64,000 bases of DNA from Silicimonas sp963779765 (GCA_963779765.1 CAVZZP010000001.1:620001-684000); one strand, 5' to 3'. Counted from the stretch's first letter, positions 36,497-45,618 are shown. Translations and numbers: made by a program. Notes: generated from the sequence alone by a model not told the origin.

Positions 36497-37372
36497 TCAG
36501 TCGAAACGCGCCAGCCGGATATCCAGGAACGGATGCCTTTGCCCGTTGCCTTTCGTCACGATCCGCCGCGCGTAGCTCAGGTCCAGCCCCAGCCCCGCGT
36601 GATCGAAGACCTCGGACACCTCGCGCGACCAGACCCGCATCCGGCCCTCCACCACCTCGATGTTCCACTTGTGAAACCCGGAATAGCCCTGCGCCTCGGC
36701 CTCGTTCTCGTAATGCCCCAGGTGGATGACACCGCCCGGCGCCAACCGTCCCACCATCTGCCGCAACCCCGCAGGCACGTCATAAGCATGGTCGAGACAG
36801 TTCTTCGCCGCGATGACGTGGAATTCCCCAAGGTTCAGACGATCCAGCATCTCGACCGCGCCGAAGACCACGTCGCCGCCCCCCGGGGCGTCGAGAAAGC
36901 CCATCAGCTTGTTGTAGGCCCGCGCCAGCGGGTCCATGTGAACGAAACTCAGATCCCTCGCGCTCGCCTCGCCCAGATCCGGTCGGGGACCGCAGCCGAT
37001 GTTCAGCACCCGCAACGAGCCAGAGCCGAACCGCGCCAGATCGTCCTCGTAGGGAAATGGCCGCGCCCGCAGACCCGACCAGGCATCCAGCCTGCCGTCG
37101 CGGCGCAACGTGTTGATCCACGTCCACCACCACTGGATTTCCTCGACGATGCCCGACGTCCACTCCGCACCCGTCTTCTCGCCATGCGCCTCCATGTCGT
37201 CGACGCAAAGTCGCGCCAGGTGCCGACAGGTCTCGCCATAGCTCTGCGCGTGGGCCAGAAGCGCCCGCGTGTTCACGACGAAATCCTGCCGCCGCGCGGG
37301 TGCAAGCGGCGTTCCGGTGCGGATCGAGGACATCAGCAGGTCGAGGTCCGGGGCGCTCAGATGCTCATCCAT
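36497..37372 (-). CDS. Class I SAM-dependent methyltransferase
   Basis: The protein is 291 aa. The SAM site is 'LRVLNIGCGPRPDLGE', the acidic motif II 'SFVHMDPLARAYNKLMG', and 'FHVIAAKNCLDHAYDVPAGLRQMVGRLAPGGVIHLGHYENEA' is the post-II region. 'KNCLDH' in place of the usual 'xxxLEH' is family-typical. The substrate is unknown. It is divergent from the nitrile hydratase operon, with start codons 94 bases apart, so the two may share regulation. Confidence 0.82.
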   Translation of the reverse strand: MDEHLSAPDLDLLMSSIRTGTPLAPARRQDFVVNTRALLAHAQSYGETCRHLARLCVDDMEAHGEKTGAEWTSGIVEEIQWWWTWINTLRRDGRLDAWSGLRARPFPYEDDLARFGSGSLRVLNIGCGPRPDLGEASARDLSFVHMDPLARAYNKLMGFLDAPGGGDVVFGAVEMLDRLNLGEFHVIAAKNCLDHAYDVPAGLRQMVGRLAPGGVIHLGHYENEAEAQGYSGFHKWNIEVVEGRMRVWSREVSEVFDHAGLGLDLSYARRIVTKGNGQRHPFLDIRLARFD

Positions 37373-37466
37373 GCGTCTCCATCGCGCGGACATGGTAAAG
37401 GGCGCGTTAACGCCCTCCTTGACCCTCTCACGCTGCAGCGTCACCCTTCGCGCCGGAGGTACACCG

Positions 37467-38108
37467 ATGCCCACGTTCGACAGCAAGAAGATCGCCCACG
37501 CGCACCGCGAGGTTCACACGCACCTGCCGTCGGATCCTGCCCTTCGCGTGAAGGCGCTGGAAAGCCTCCTCGTCGAAAAGGGTCTCGTGGCAAGCGAGAC
37601 CATCGACAACTGGATCGAGCTCTATTCCGAACGCATCGGCCCCATGCGCGGCGCCCGTCTCGTCGCCCGCGCCTGGACGGACCCCGCCTTCCGCGACCGG
37701 CTCTTGGACGACGCGGGCCAGGTCGTGAAGGCATACGGCTATGAAGGCCACGCGACCGAGCACATGAAGGCCGTCGAGAATACCCACGACACCCACAACC
37801 TCGTCGTCTGCACGCTCTGCTCCTGCTACCCCTTCTCGATCCTCGGCATGTCGCCGATCTGGTACCGCTCCGCCGCCTACCGCGCCCGCGCGGTGAAAGA
37901 GCCGCGAGCCGTCCTCTCCGAGTTCGGCGTGACCTTGCCCGAGGCCGTCGGCGTCCGCGTCTGGGATTCGACCGCCGAGCTTCGCTACCTCGTGATCCCC
38001 GAGCGCCCGAAAGGCACCGAAGGTTGGGACGAGGCTCGCCTTGCCGCCATCGTCACCCGCGATTCCATGATCGGCACGCAGCGCGACCTAAGCCCGGAGC
38101 CCGCCTGA
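37467..38108 (+). CDS. nthA: Nitrile hydratase alpha subunit, cobalt type
   Basis: The protein is 213 aa. The metal-binding claw is 'VVCTLCSCYP'; Thr in CTLCSC marks the cobalt type (Ser marks iron). The cysteines become sulfenate and sulfinate ligands. It hydrates nitriles to amides in the cytosol, as a heterodimer with the beta subunit that follows. CGGAGGT precedes the ATG. The stop overlaps the beta start by one base (TGATG). Length and motifs indicate an intact enzyme. Confidence 0.95.
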   Translation: MPTFDSKKIAHAHREVHTHLPSDPALRVKALESLLVEKGLVASETIDNWIELYSERIGPMRGARLVARAWTDPAFRDRLLDDAGQVVKAYGYEGHATEHMKAVENTHDTHNLVVCTLCSCYPFSILGMSPIWYRSAAYRARAVKEPRAVLSEFGVTLPEAVGVRVWDSTAELRYLVIPERPKGTEGWDEARLAAIVTRDSMIGTQRDLSPEPA

Positions 38109-38752
38109 TGGACGGCCCCCAGGATCTTGGCGGGAAAGAGGATTTCGGACCCATAGACGTCGCCTCGCCGCCCTTCCGGCACGACTGGGAAAAGCGTCAG
38201 TGGGCGCTCTCCAAGCTCTGCCCGGTGCCCGGCATCACCATCGACTGGTTCCGCCACGGGCTCGAGAACATGCCGCCCGCTGTCTACCTCTCGGTCCCCT
38301 ATTTCCAGAAGTGGAACGCCAACGAGGTGGCGCTCGGCCTCGACGCGGGCGTCTACACCCTGGAAGAACTGGCGACGGGCCACGCGGCTCAACCCGGCGA
38401 ACCGGCGCCGGTTGAATCCGTCGACGCCCTCGAAGACCGCCAGCGCGCCCTCGCCAGAAGCTTCGCAGTCGAGGCGGACACTCAGCCCCTCTTCCGCCCA
38501 GGCGACCGCGTCATCACCGCCGCCCGACCGTCCGAGGGCCACAGCCGCCTCCCCGCCTACGCCCGCGCGGCGACGGGCACCGTGACCCATCACCACGGCG
38601 CGCACCTCTTCGCCGACGCGGGCGCACGGGGCGAACACATCGGCCACCACCTCTACACCGTCGAATTCGCCGCCCCCGACCTCTGGCCCGAAGCCGACCC
38701 GCGCGACACCGTCCGCATCGACCTGTGGGAGCCCTACCTTGACCGCCCCTGA
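38108..38752 (+). CDS. nthB: Nitrile hydratase beta subunit
   Basis: This 214-aa protein matches NHase beta: N-terminal 'MDGPQDLGGKEDFGPI', helical 'WEKRQWALSKLCPVPGITIDWFRHGLENMPPAVYLSVPYFQKW', and a C-terminal SH3-like barrel ('FRPGDRVITA', 'HHLYTVEFAAPDLW', 'VRIDLWEPYLDRP'). It completes the active site and substrate channel with the alpha subunit. The order alpha-beta-accessory is the cobalt-type order in many proteobacteria. Confidence 0.95.
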   Translation: MDGPQDLGGKEDFGPIDVASPPFRHDWEKRQWALSKLCPVPGITIDWFRHGLENMPPAVYLSVPYFQKWNANEVALGLDAGVYTLEELATGHAAQPGEPAPVESVDALEDRQRALARSFAVEADTQPLFRPGDRVITAARPSEGHSRLPAYARAATGTVTHHHGAHLFADAGARGEHIGHHLYTVEFAAPDLWPEADPRDTVRIDLWEPYLDRP

Positions 38753-39059
38753 CGACCCCTTCGCACCCCTCGGCCACCGCTTCGCCGAGCCCTGGCACGC
38801 CCAAGTTCTCGGCCGCCGCCCACGCTTTGGTCGTTGGCTGAGCCACATCAGACCCTCCGACTGGGCCGCGGCCCTCGGCGCCGCCCTCGCCCGCGCCGCC
38901 GACCGGGACGCTCCCGACACCGACGAGACCTACTACCTCGCCGCCCTCGAAGCGCTCGAATCCCTCGCGCCCCTCGACCCCGCACAGCTCTCCGACCGCA
39001 AGAGAGCCTGGCGCGACGCCTACCTTCGCACGCCCCACGGACAGCCCGTGACACTCTGA
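38739..39059 (+). CDS. Nitrile hydratase accessory (activator) protein
   Basis: The protein is 106 aa and related to the N-terminal part of the beta subunit ('PFAPLGHRFAEPWHAQVLGRR', 'DWAAALGAALARA', 'YYLAALEALESL'), as in TIGR03889/P14K-type chaperones that deliver cobalt to the alpha subunit by subunit swapping. The TTG start at 38739 overlaps the beta gene by 14 bases, which implies coupling. No amidase gene is nearby in this window. Confidence 0.85.
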   Translation: MTAPDDPFAPLGHRFAEPWHAQVLGRRPRFGRWLSHIRPSDWAAALGAALARAADRDAPDTDETYYLAALEALESLAPLDPAQLSDRKRAWRDAYLRTPHGQPVTL

Positions 39060-39135
39060 GACCGGCAGACCCCGGATTGCACCCGGCCCGCCCCATCGCT
39101 ACATCGGGGGCCGAACGCGAACCCGGGAGATCACG

Positions 39136-40798
<1,663 letters not shown>

Positions 40799-40935
40799 GC
40801 TGGAGTTCTTGCGTTTCCGCTTGGGCTCGACGCGTGCGCGAAAGCGATTGCGAAGCAATTGCGTGCGGCACCCGGTTGAGGTGCTATACTGCCACGGACT
40901 TTAAGCGCAGCTTAGTATAATCCTCAGGTGGTCAA

Positions 40936-41475
40936 ATGGTCGCGACAGTCGCCGAACTGATAGCCGCAATAAAGAATGGATATCGAACACGTTCTTTGTT
41001 CCACTTCACGGACGAAGCAAATTTGCAGAGCATCCGTCAACATGGCCTTCTCTCAAAGGCAGAGCTTAGTCTACGCGGAATTGTGCCCGTCAACCCCGGC
41101 GGCGATGATGCAAGTCGGCAGTCAGACTACAATGAGGGTATCTTTGATGACGTAAGCCTTTCCCTGGCGCGCAAGCACTCAATGGCCCACGTATGTAAGC
41201 GCGACGGAAGACAGATTGATCAGATCGTATTCGCTGTTGATCCCGTTGTTTTGTCGCTTCCGAATGTGAGGATGTGTCTTGGCATGGCCAACTCTAGTGC
41301 CATCCCAAAAATCCCATTGCAGAACGCGGTAGCGGCTGTTGACGTCGATGTCATGTACACGAATGGTAGAGAGTGGAGCGAAGTTCGCGAAATAGTTAAG
41401 CGAAACCAAAGGTATGAAGTTCTCATTCCAAGAGTTGTGGAACCAACATTTTCTCTCGGTTTCTGGCGGATGTGA
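40936..41475 (+). CDS. darT: DarT-type DNA ADP-ribosyltransferase toxin
   Basis: This 179-aa protein resembles the DarT/DUF4433 family: 'SLFHFTDEANLQSIRQHGLLS' is the NAD-binding start (His-Phe-Thr with 'xxI..HGLLS'). 'NEGIFDDVSLSLARKHSM' matches the mid region, and 'QRYEVLIPRVVEP' holds the candidate catalytic Glu. Such enzymes attach ADP-ribose to bases in single-stranded DNA and act as toxins or anti-phage effectors. The gene is far richer in AT than its neighbours, a sign of transfer. AGGTGG precedes the ATG. The antitoxin gene starts six bases after its stop. Confidence 0.82.
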   Translation: MVATVAELIAAIKNGYRTRSLFHFTDEANLQSIRQHGLLSKAELSLRGIVPVNPGGDDASRQSDYNEGIFDDVSLSLARKHSMAHVCKRDGRQIDQIVFAVDPVVLSLPNVRMCLGMANSSAIPKIPLQNAVAAVDVDVMYTNGREWSEVREIVKRNQRYEVLIPRVVEPTFSLGFWRM

Positions 41476-41481
41476 TTGCAG

Positions 41482-42142
41482 ATGGCGGTCCGACCTATTT
41501 TTGTTCCATCAATTAAGTCCGGCTCATTGTATGAATGGGTGCCAGTTGAATTTCAGTGGTATCCGGGCTTCTCACCTACACAAAAACGTCGGTCCATTGA
41601 GGCGCTGCATGCGGCAGCCCGTAAGTTGGGAGTTTACCCTGTCTTGGAAGTGTCTACAAAATCTGAGACAGAGCTCGGTAGAAGGCTAAGTGCGTTCAAC
41701 TTAAAGCTTGAAGTGGACGGCGTTCTTAGAACATTGGAGTCCGTATACCAGTCATCGAAAGTCTTTTCGGAATTTGGGCAGCATATCGAACTTATTGAGC
41801 TTGACGCTCTATCTGCAAAGCGAGCAGCGCGAAATCTAGGGAGAAGGAAGTATCGTAAGGCATTTCGCTGCTTTGGGCGGGAATTCGATACTGAACCAAA
41901 GAACGCTTTTTATGATTGGCTCTATATACGATCTTTGTATCCTCATAGGGATTGGATATCAAAGAATATTGACTTTTACGGGTACTCAGATATCGAGTTC
42001 AATCCGGGGAAAATCAATAAATTGTCAAGCTAGAGCTATCGCTGAATATAAATCAATTGAAATTCAAGGAAAATCATCCGACTGCTTTGAAGACTTTGAC
42101 CGGTTCAAGAAGATGCTTGTCTATGCGCAACTTCGTGAGTGA
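41482..42142 (+). CDS. DarT1-associated NADAR-type antitoxin, frame break near the 3' end
   Basis: The main frame runs 41482-42033 ('RPIFVPS', 'VEFQWYPGFSPTQKRRSIEALHAAA', 'STKSETELGRRLSAFNL', 'FYDWLYIRSLYPHRDWI', 'YSDIEFNPGK'). The pattern fits NADAR proteins paired with DarT1, which remove ADP-ribose from DNA bases. Homology continues in the next frame from 'KSINCQARAIAEYKSIE' to a stop at 42142. Deleting one G or A in the GGGGAAAA run at 42007-42013 joins the frames, giving about 219 aa. As read, the protein loses its conserved C-terminus. Confidence 0.75.
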
Positions 42143-42358
42143 TGAAACACGCGCACGCCGCAACCCACATCCCCACCGCAAACACCGCATTCGCCGCCAG
42201 ACCCTTTGCCCGCACCTTCACAGGTGATGCCGTCCGAGACGTCGCCTAGCCTGAAGTCAATCCTCGACTGAAGCAGGAAACACCCTCCGGCGGTGCTCCC
42301 CCGGAACCCAACCCCCACCCCGGCGTTCCCTCCTCCGTCCTGACCAACGGAGCCTCCC

Positions 42359-42436
42359 ATGAAGGGTATCCTCGCCTGGGTGATCGGCATCCCGATCCCG
42401 ATCATCATCATCCTCTACCTGCTCGACGTCTTCTGA
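42359..42436 (+). CDS. 25-residue small membrane protein
   Basis: A short frame, Met-Lys-Gly then 'ILAWVIGIPIPIIIILYLLD' and Val-Phe, forms one membrane helix with an Ile-Pro-Ile-Pro kink. Near-identical micropeptides recur in alphaproteobacterial genomes. A GGAGCC site precedes the ATG. The function is unknown. It is too short for routine gene calling. Confidence 0.6.
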   Translation: MKGILAWVIGIPIPIIIILYLLDVF

Positions 42437-42466
42437 CCCCCGCCGACCGGCCCCCCACCCCCCCAC

Positions 42467-42495
42467 AAAAAAAGGCGCGCCCCGCAGGACGCGCC
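42467..42495 (-). terminator. Rho-independent terminator of the DUF4168 gene
   Basis: On the minus strand, stem GGCGCG...CGCGCC followed by seven T, 27 bases beyond the 42522 stop. Confidence 0.75.
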
Positions 42496-42521
42496 CCTTG
42501 TCCGACTGCTGTCCGCAACCC

Positions 42522-43072
42522 TTACGAGTCGCTGTTCGCGTCGGCTTCCATCTCGGTCCGCATCATCACGGCCAGACGCTCGGCCAGAGCCGGGTCGCTC
42601 TGCGCGGCGGTGCCGATGGCGGTGTATTCGTCCAGCGTGATCTCGTCGGACTCCTCGATGACTGCGAGCATCGCGCTTCGGGCTTCAAGGGCCAGAGCCT
42701 CGAGAGCCGCCTCGTCCGCGGTGTCGGCGCTCGCCATCTTCGCGGCATATTCCTCACGCACGTCGGCGATCCCGATGGCGGCCATGACGAAAGCGTCCAG
42801 CTGCGCGTCCTCGAACGACTCCGTCGCCGCCCCGTCCTGCGCCATCATGGCTGTCGTCGCCTTCCGTGGTCGGAGACGTGGTCTCGGTATCGGTCTCGGT
42901 GTCCGCGACCGTCGCATCGCCCGATCCGGCCGTTCCGGCCTGGCCCTGAATTTCGTGTCGTCACGCCAAGATCGCCGGCCGTGATGTCGTCGTTCCCGAC
43001 CTGTGCCGTGGCAGGCAGCGCGAGGGCGACAAGAGCGGCAATGGCGGTTCCGGTGGTCATCTTGAAGGTCAT
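42522..43072 (-). pseudogene. Secreted DUF4168-like protein, two frame breaks
   Basis: The signal peptide 'MTTGTAIAALVALALPATA' is in one frame. A Thr/Glu/Asp-rich linker ('ATVADTETDTETTSP') is in a second, and the helical DUF4168-like domain 'EDAQLDAFVMAAIGIADVREEYAAKM', continuing 'LDEYTAIGTAAQSDPALAERL', is in a third. Deleting one base at about 42953-42958 and one at about 42848-42851 gives a single protein of about 180 aa. It is probably periplasmic and of unknown function. It is divergent from the first csp gene across a 421-base gap. Confidence 0.7.
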
Positions 43073-43342
43073 GTGGTTCTCTCCTTTTTTCGGGTTCACA
43101 GGGTCAACGGTCCCTTCGGACCGATGTTCCCGGAAGAGCGCCAGACATCCTCTCCAGGCCAGCGACGCTTTGCTCATGGAGCGATTCCCGCAGCGTTTTC
43201 AGCGGTGCACCCTGCGTTCACAGTTGCTCGCAATCGCGCGAGGCAGGGGTCCGCTCCATCGTCACGTCACTGGATTCCCCATCACTCGTGGCGAATACGT
43301 GGCGCGAGACCCTATCCTGCTTACCCCCCGGACCGATTTTTC

Positions 43343-43371
43343 TTGCCAAACGCGCAATCGTCCCCCATATG
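43343..43371 (+). promoter_or_regulatory. Promoter of the first csp gene
   Basis: TTGCCA, 17 bases, CATATG. It aligns with the promoter of the second csp gene and lies about 20 bases before the conserved leader element. The 270 bases between the DUF4168 gene start and this promoter show nothing I recognise. Confidence 0.5.
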
Positions 43372-43393
43372 AGCCGTGCTACGTTATTCTTTA

Positions 43394-43472
43394 TCGACCA
43401 CTGTCTTCCTCACGGCTGTCAGTCTTTCGATCCAGACCGACCAAGCCAGGCTGCCGCACCCTGCGGGCAGCG
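43394..43472 (+). promoter_or_regulatory. Conserved 5' leader element of the first csp gene
   Basis: About 79 nt that align along most of their length with 43894-43971, from 'TCGACCACTGTC' through 'CAGTCTTTCGATCC'. The element ends in a hairpin GCTGCC...GGCAGC just before the ribosome-binding site AAGGAGACC. The equivalent hairpin at the second gene has different bases but still pairs. Confidence 0.6.
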
Positions 43473-43493
43473 TTAAATGAAGGAGACCTTCAC

Positions 43494-43700
43494 ATGGCCA
43501 AGGGCACAGTGAAGTGGTTCAACACCCAAAAAGGCTTCGGCTTCATCGCACCGGAAACCGGTGGCAAGGACGTTTTCGTCCACATTTCGTCGCTTGAGCG
43601 CTCGGGCATGACCAGCCTCGCCGACAACCAGAAGGTGACCTACGATGTGGAATCCGGCCGTGACGGCCGTGAGTCCGCGGTGAACCTGCAGCTCGCCTGA
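43494..43700 (+). CDS. Cold-shock protein (CspA family)
   Basis: The 68-aa single cold-shock domain has RNP1 'KGFGFIAPE' and RNP2 'DVFVHIS'. It binds single-stranded RNA and DNA and acts as an RNA chaperone. It is 80% or so alike to the protein at 43991 by eye, suggesting tandem duplication together with the leader. AAGGAGACC lies upstream, and a strong terminator follows, so it is monocistronic. Confidence 0.96.
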   Translation: MAKGTVKWFNTQKGFGFIAPETGGKDVFVHISSLERSGMTSLADNQKVTYDVESGRDGRESAVNLQLA

Positions 43701-43726
43701 GCCTCGCTCGGCAGTTCTGATCTGGG

Positions 43727-43760
43727 GGGCGCGCGGGTTCACCGTGCGCCCTTCTTCTTT
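43727..43760 (+). terminator. Terminator of the first csp gene
   Basis: The 10-bp stem GGGCGCGCGG/CCGTGCGCCC (one G-U pair), with loop GTTCA, is followed by TTCTTCTTT. Confidence 0.85.
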
Positions 43761-43796
43761 CCGGTGCCCGGATCCGGGCATACGGGTGCCATACGT

Positions 43797-43829
43797 TTTG
43801 CCGACACTTTGCCGACGCGATGCCGACAG
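43797..43829 (+). repeat. Three 11-bp direct repeats containing TGCCGAC
   Basis: The units start at 43797, 43808 and 43819. A partial unit (GTGCCATACGT) precedes them in phase. They lie just upstream of the -35 of the second csp promoter, in an activator-like position. They resemble the array at 23869-23912. Confidence 0.6.
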
Positions 43830-43846
43830 GCATTTTCGCGTCCGTC

Positions 43847-43875
43847 TTGATTTTTGCCGTCGGTTGCTCTAGATC
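43847..43875 (+). promoter_or_regulatory. Promoter of the second csp gene
   Basis: TTGATT, 17 bases, TAGATC. It lies at the same distance from the leader element as the first csp promoter. Confidence 0.5.
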
Positions 43876-43893
43876 ATCCGCGCTACCTTCTGC

Positions 43894-43971
43894 TCGACCC
43901 ACTGTCTCCCTAACCGGCCTCAGTCTCGATCCCAGACGCTCTGGCCAGGCCGCTGCATACCGCGAGCGGCG
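43894..43971 (+). promoter_or_regulatory. Conserved 5' leader element of the second csp gene
   Basis: Aligns with 43394-43472, starting 'TCGACCCACTGTC'. The terminal hairpin is GCCGCT...AGCGGC, paired by different bases from those in the first copy. The ribosome-binding site CAGGAGACC follows within 15 bases. Confidence 0.6.
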
Positions 43972-43990
43972 ACACTCAGGAGACCACGGA

Positions 43991-44197
43991 ATGGCCACCG
44001 GCACCGTGAAATGGTTCAACACCACCAAGGGCTTCGGCTTCATCGCCCCCGACTCGGGCGGCAAGGACATCTTCGTTCACATCTCTGCCGTCGAGCGTTC
44101 GGGCCTCACCGGCCTCGCCGACAACCAGAAGGTCGAGTACGAGCTTCAGTCCGGCCGTGACGGCCGCGAAAGCGCCGGCAACCTCAAGCTTCGCTGA
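43991..44197 (+). CDS. Cold-shock protein (CspA family)
   Basis: This 68-aa cold-shock domain has RNP1 'KGFGFIAPD' and RNP2 'DIFVHIS', closely related to the protein at 43494 and in the same orientation. It is an RNA chaperone of the cytosol. It differs from its neighbour in having an 11-bp repeat array before its promoter, so the two copies may be induced under different conditions. Confidence 0.96.
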   Translation: MATGTVKWFNTTKGFGFIAPDSGGKDIFVHISAVERSGLTGLADNQKVEYELQSGRDGRESAGNLKLR

Positions 44198-44206
44198 GAC
44201 GCCTTC

Positions 44207-44232
44207 GGGCGGGTGGTCCCACCCGCCCTTTT
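44207..44232 (+). terminator. Terminator of the second csp gene
   Basis: Stem GGGCGGGTGG/CCACCCGCCC with a very tight loop, followed by TTTT, starting nine bases after the stop. Confidence 0.88.
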
Positions 44233-44270
44233 CCTCTGGCAGACGGCCCCGATCCGCCTAGGTTCGGGAC

Positions 44271-44990
44271 ATGCACCTGCCGCGCTTCCTGCACCGCACC
44301 GACATTTCCACCCTTGTACTGCTGATCCTCGCGACCGGCGCGCTCTGGGCCTTTGCCGCTTTGGCTGCCGAGATGGTCGAGGGCGATCTCTCGGCCTTCG
44401 ACGAAAACCTCCTCCTCGCACTGCGCACCTCCGGAAATCCCGACGATCCTCTTGGCCCTCAATGGGTGGAAGAGATGATGCGCGACATCACCGCGCTTGG
44501 CGGCGCAACTGTCCTTACCCTTGTCACGACCTGTGTGGTCGTCGCGTTCCTGCTTCGCCGCCGCTGGCGCGACGCGGTGTTCCTGCTGGTCGCCGTCATC
44601 GGCGGACGCCTCCTTGGAGTCGTGGCGAAGTCCGGTTTCTCCCGCCCCCGTCCCGATCTCGTCCCGCACGGGATGGAGGTCTATTCCCATGCCTTTCCCT
44701 CCGGCCACTCCATGATGGCTGCCACGACCTACCTCACGCTCGCCGTGATGCTCTCACGGGCCGAAGCCAGCTTCCGGATGAAGGTCTTCTACCTGGCGCT
44801 CGCCGTGGTCCTCACGGTCGCAGTTGGCATCTCTCGGGTCTACCTGGGCGTCCACTGGCCCTCGGACGTACTGGGCGGATGGGCGGCGGGCGCGTTCTGG
44901 GCCTTGCTTTGCGCCCTGACCGCACGCTGGCTCGACCGACAGGGGACGATCGAGCACGAAGTGGGAACAAGCGACGTCAAAGGCGGATGA
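44271..44990 (+). CDS. PAP2-family membrane phosphatase
   Basis: The protein is 239 aa with six membrane helices and the three PAP2 motifs: 'KSGFSRPRP', 'PSGHSMMAA' and 'SRVYLGVHWPSDVLGG'. It removes phosphate from lipid phosphates such as undecaprenyl pyrophosphate or phosphatidic acid at the periplasmic face; the exact substrate is unknown. Its last 14 bases overlap the convergent cupin gene. Confidence 0.92.
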   Translation: MHLPRFLHRTDISTLVLLILATGALWAFAALAAEMVEGDLSAFDENLLLALRTSGNPDDPLGPQWVEEMMRDITALGGATVLTLVTTCVVVAFLLRRRWRDAVFLLVAVIGGRLLGVVAKSGFSRPRPDLVPHGMEVYSHAFPSGHSMMAATTYLTLAVMLSRAEASFRMKVFYLALAVVLTVAVGISRVYLGVHWPSDVLGGWAAGAFWALLCALTARWLDRQGTIEHEVGTSDVKGG

Positions 44991-45318
44991 CGTATTCTTT
45001 GCGCGTGGTCTCGATCACCTCCCATGTGCCCTCGAAGCCCGGGCGCAGGATGAAACCGTCGCCCGGTCCTACCTCGACCTGGACACCGTCGCCCGACGTG
45101 ATGACAGACCGTCCCTCGAGTATCCGGCAGTACTCCCATTCGTCATAGACGATCCGCCACTTCCCAGGCGTCGCCTCCCAAACACCGGCATAAAGCCCAT
45201 CCCTTTCCTCGAGGTTCCAGGTTCTGAACCTGGGATCACCTGAGAGGACACGGTCAGGCGCGGGCGCGCCCTCCTCCGGGACAATCCCCTCGATGCTCAT
45301 GTTCAGAAGGTGGGTCAT
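44977..45318 (-). CDS. Cupin domain protein (DUF861 type)
   Basis: This 113-aa protein is a Cupin_3 fold: 'RTWNLEERDGLYAGVWEATPGKWRIVYDEWEYCRILEGRSVITSGDG' and then 'VGPGDGFILRPGFEGTWEV'. The family includes (S)-ureidoglycine aminohydrolase-like proteins, but the role here is unknown. ATG 45318 gives family length; the longer frame is an unlikely leader. Confidence 0.88.
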   Translation of the reverse strand: MTHLLNMSIEGIVPEEGAPAPDRVLSGDPRFRTWNLEERDGLYAGVWEATPGKWRIVYDEWEYCRILEGRSVITSGDGVQVEVGPGDGFILRPGFEGTWEVIETTRKEYVIRL

Positions 45319-45462
45319 GGCATCTCCTAACACAGCGCGCGGGAAAGGTAGAAGCCGACGCCACTTTCGTCGAGGGACACATGTCATAGTTCCCTTTTGA
45401 CAAGGGGGAACCGTTTGCATCGGCGGACGTTGGCCGCCCGGAGCAACTTCTGGGGAAAACCC

Positions 45463-45618
45463 ATGCTATACACCATCCTGATCGTGATACTGATCCTTCT
45501 GCTGATCGGTGCACTACCGCGTTGGGGACATTCGGCAAATTGGGGCTACGGCCCTTCCGGCGGTCTCGGCCTCATCCTTCTCATCATCATCATTCTTCTG
45601 CTCATGGGAGCCATCTGA
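45463..45618 (+). CDS. DUF3309 small membrane protein
   Basis: This 51-aa protein has two hydrophobic helices around a Trp/Gly-rich middle ('LPRWGHSANWGYGPSGGLG'), the DUF3309 pattern. It is probably an inner membrane protein of unknown function, often stress-induced in relatives. The stop overlaps the next ATG by one base. Confidence 0.88.
   Translation: MLYTILIVILILLLIGALPRWGHSANWGYGPSGGLGLILLIIIILLLMGAI

Noticed and set aside
40885..40921. TATACT and TATAAT as promoter for darT
   Set aside because: The perfect TATAAT is only 14 bases from the start codon and neither has a convincing -35 at the right distance; left unannotated.
42498..43493. Open frame running through the DUF4168 region and csp leader into the csp gene
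   Set aside because: It is antisense to a repaired secreted protein and includes the csp promoter; only the last 68 codons are a real gene.
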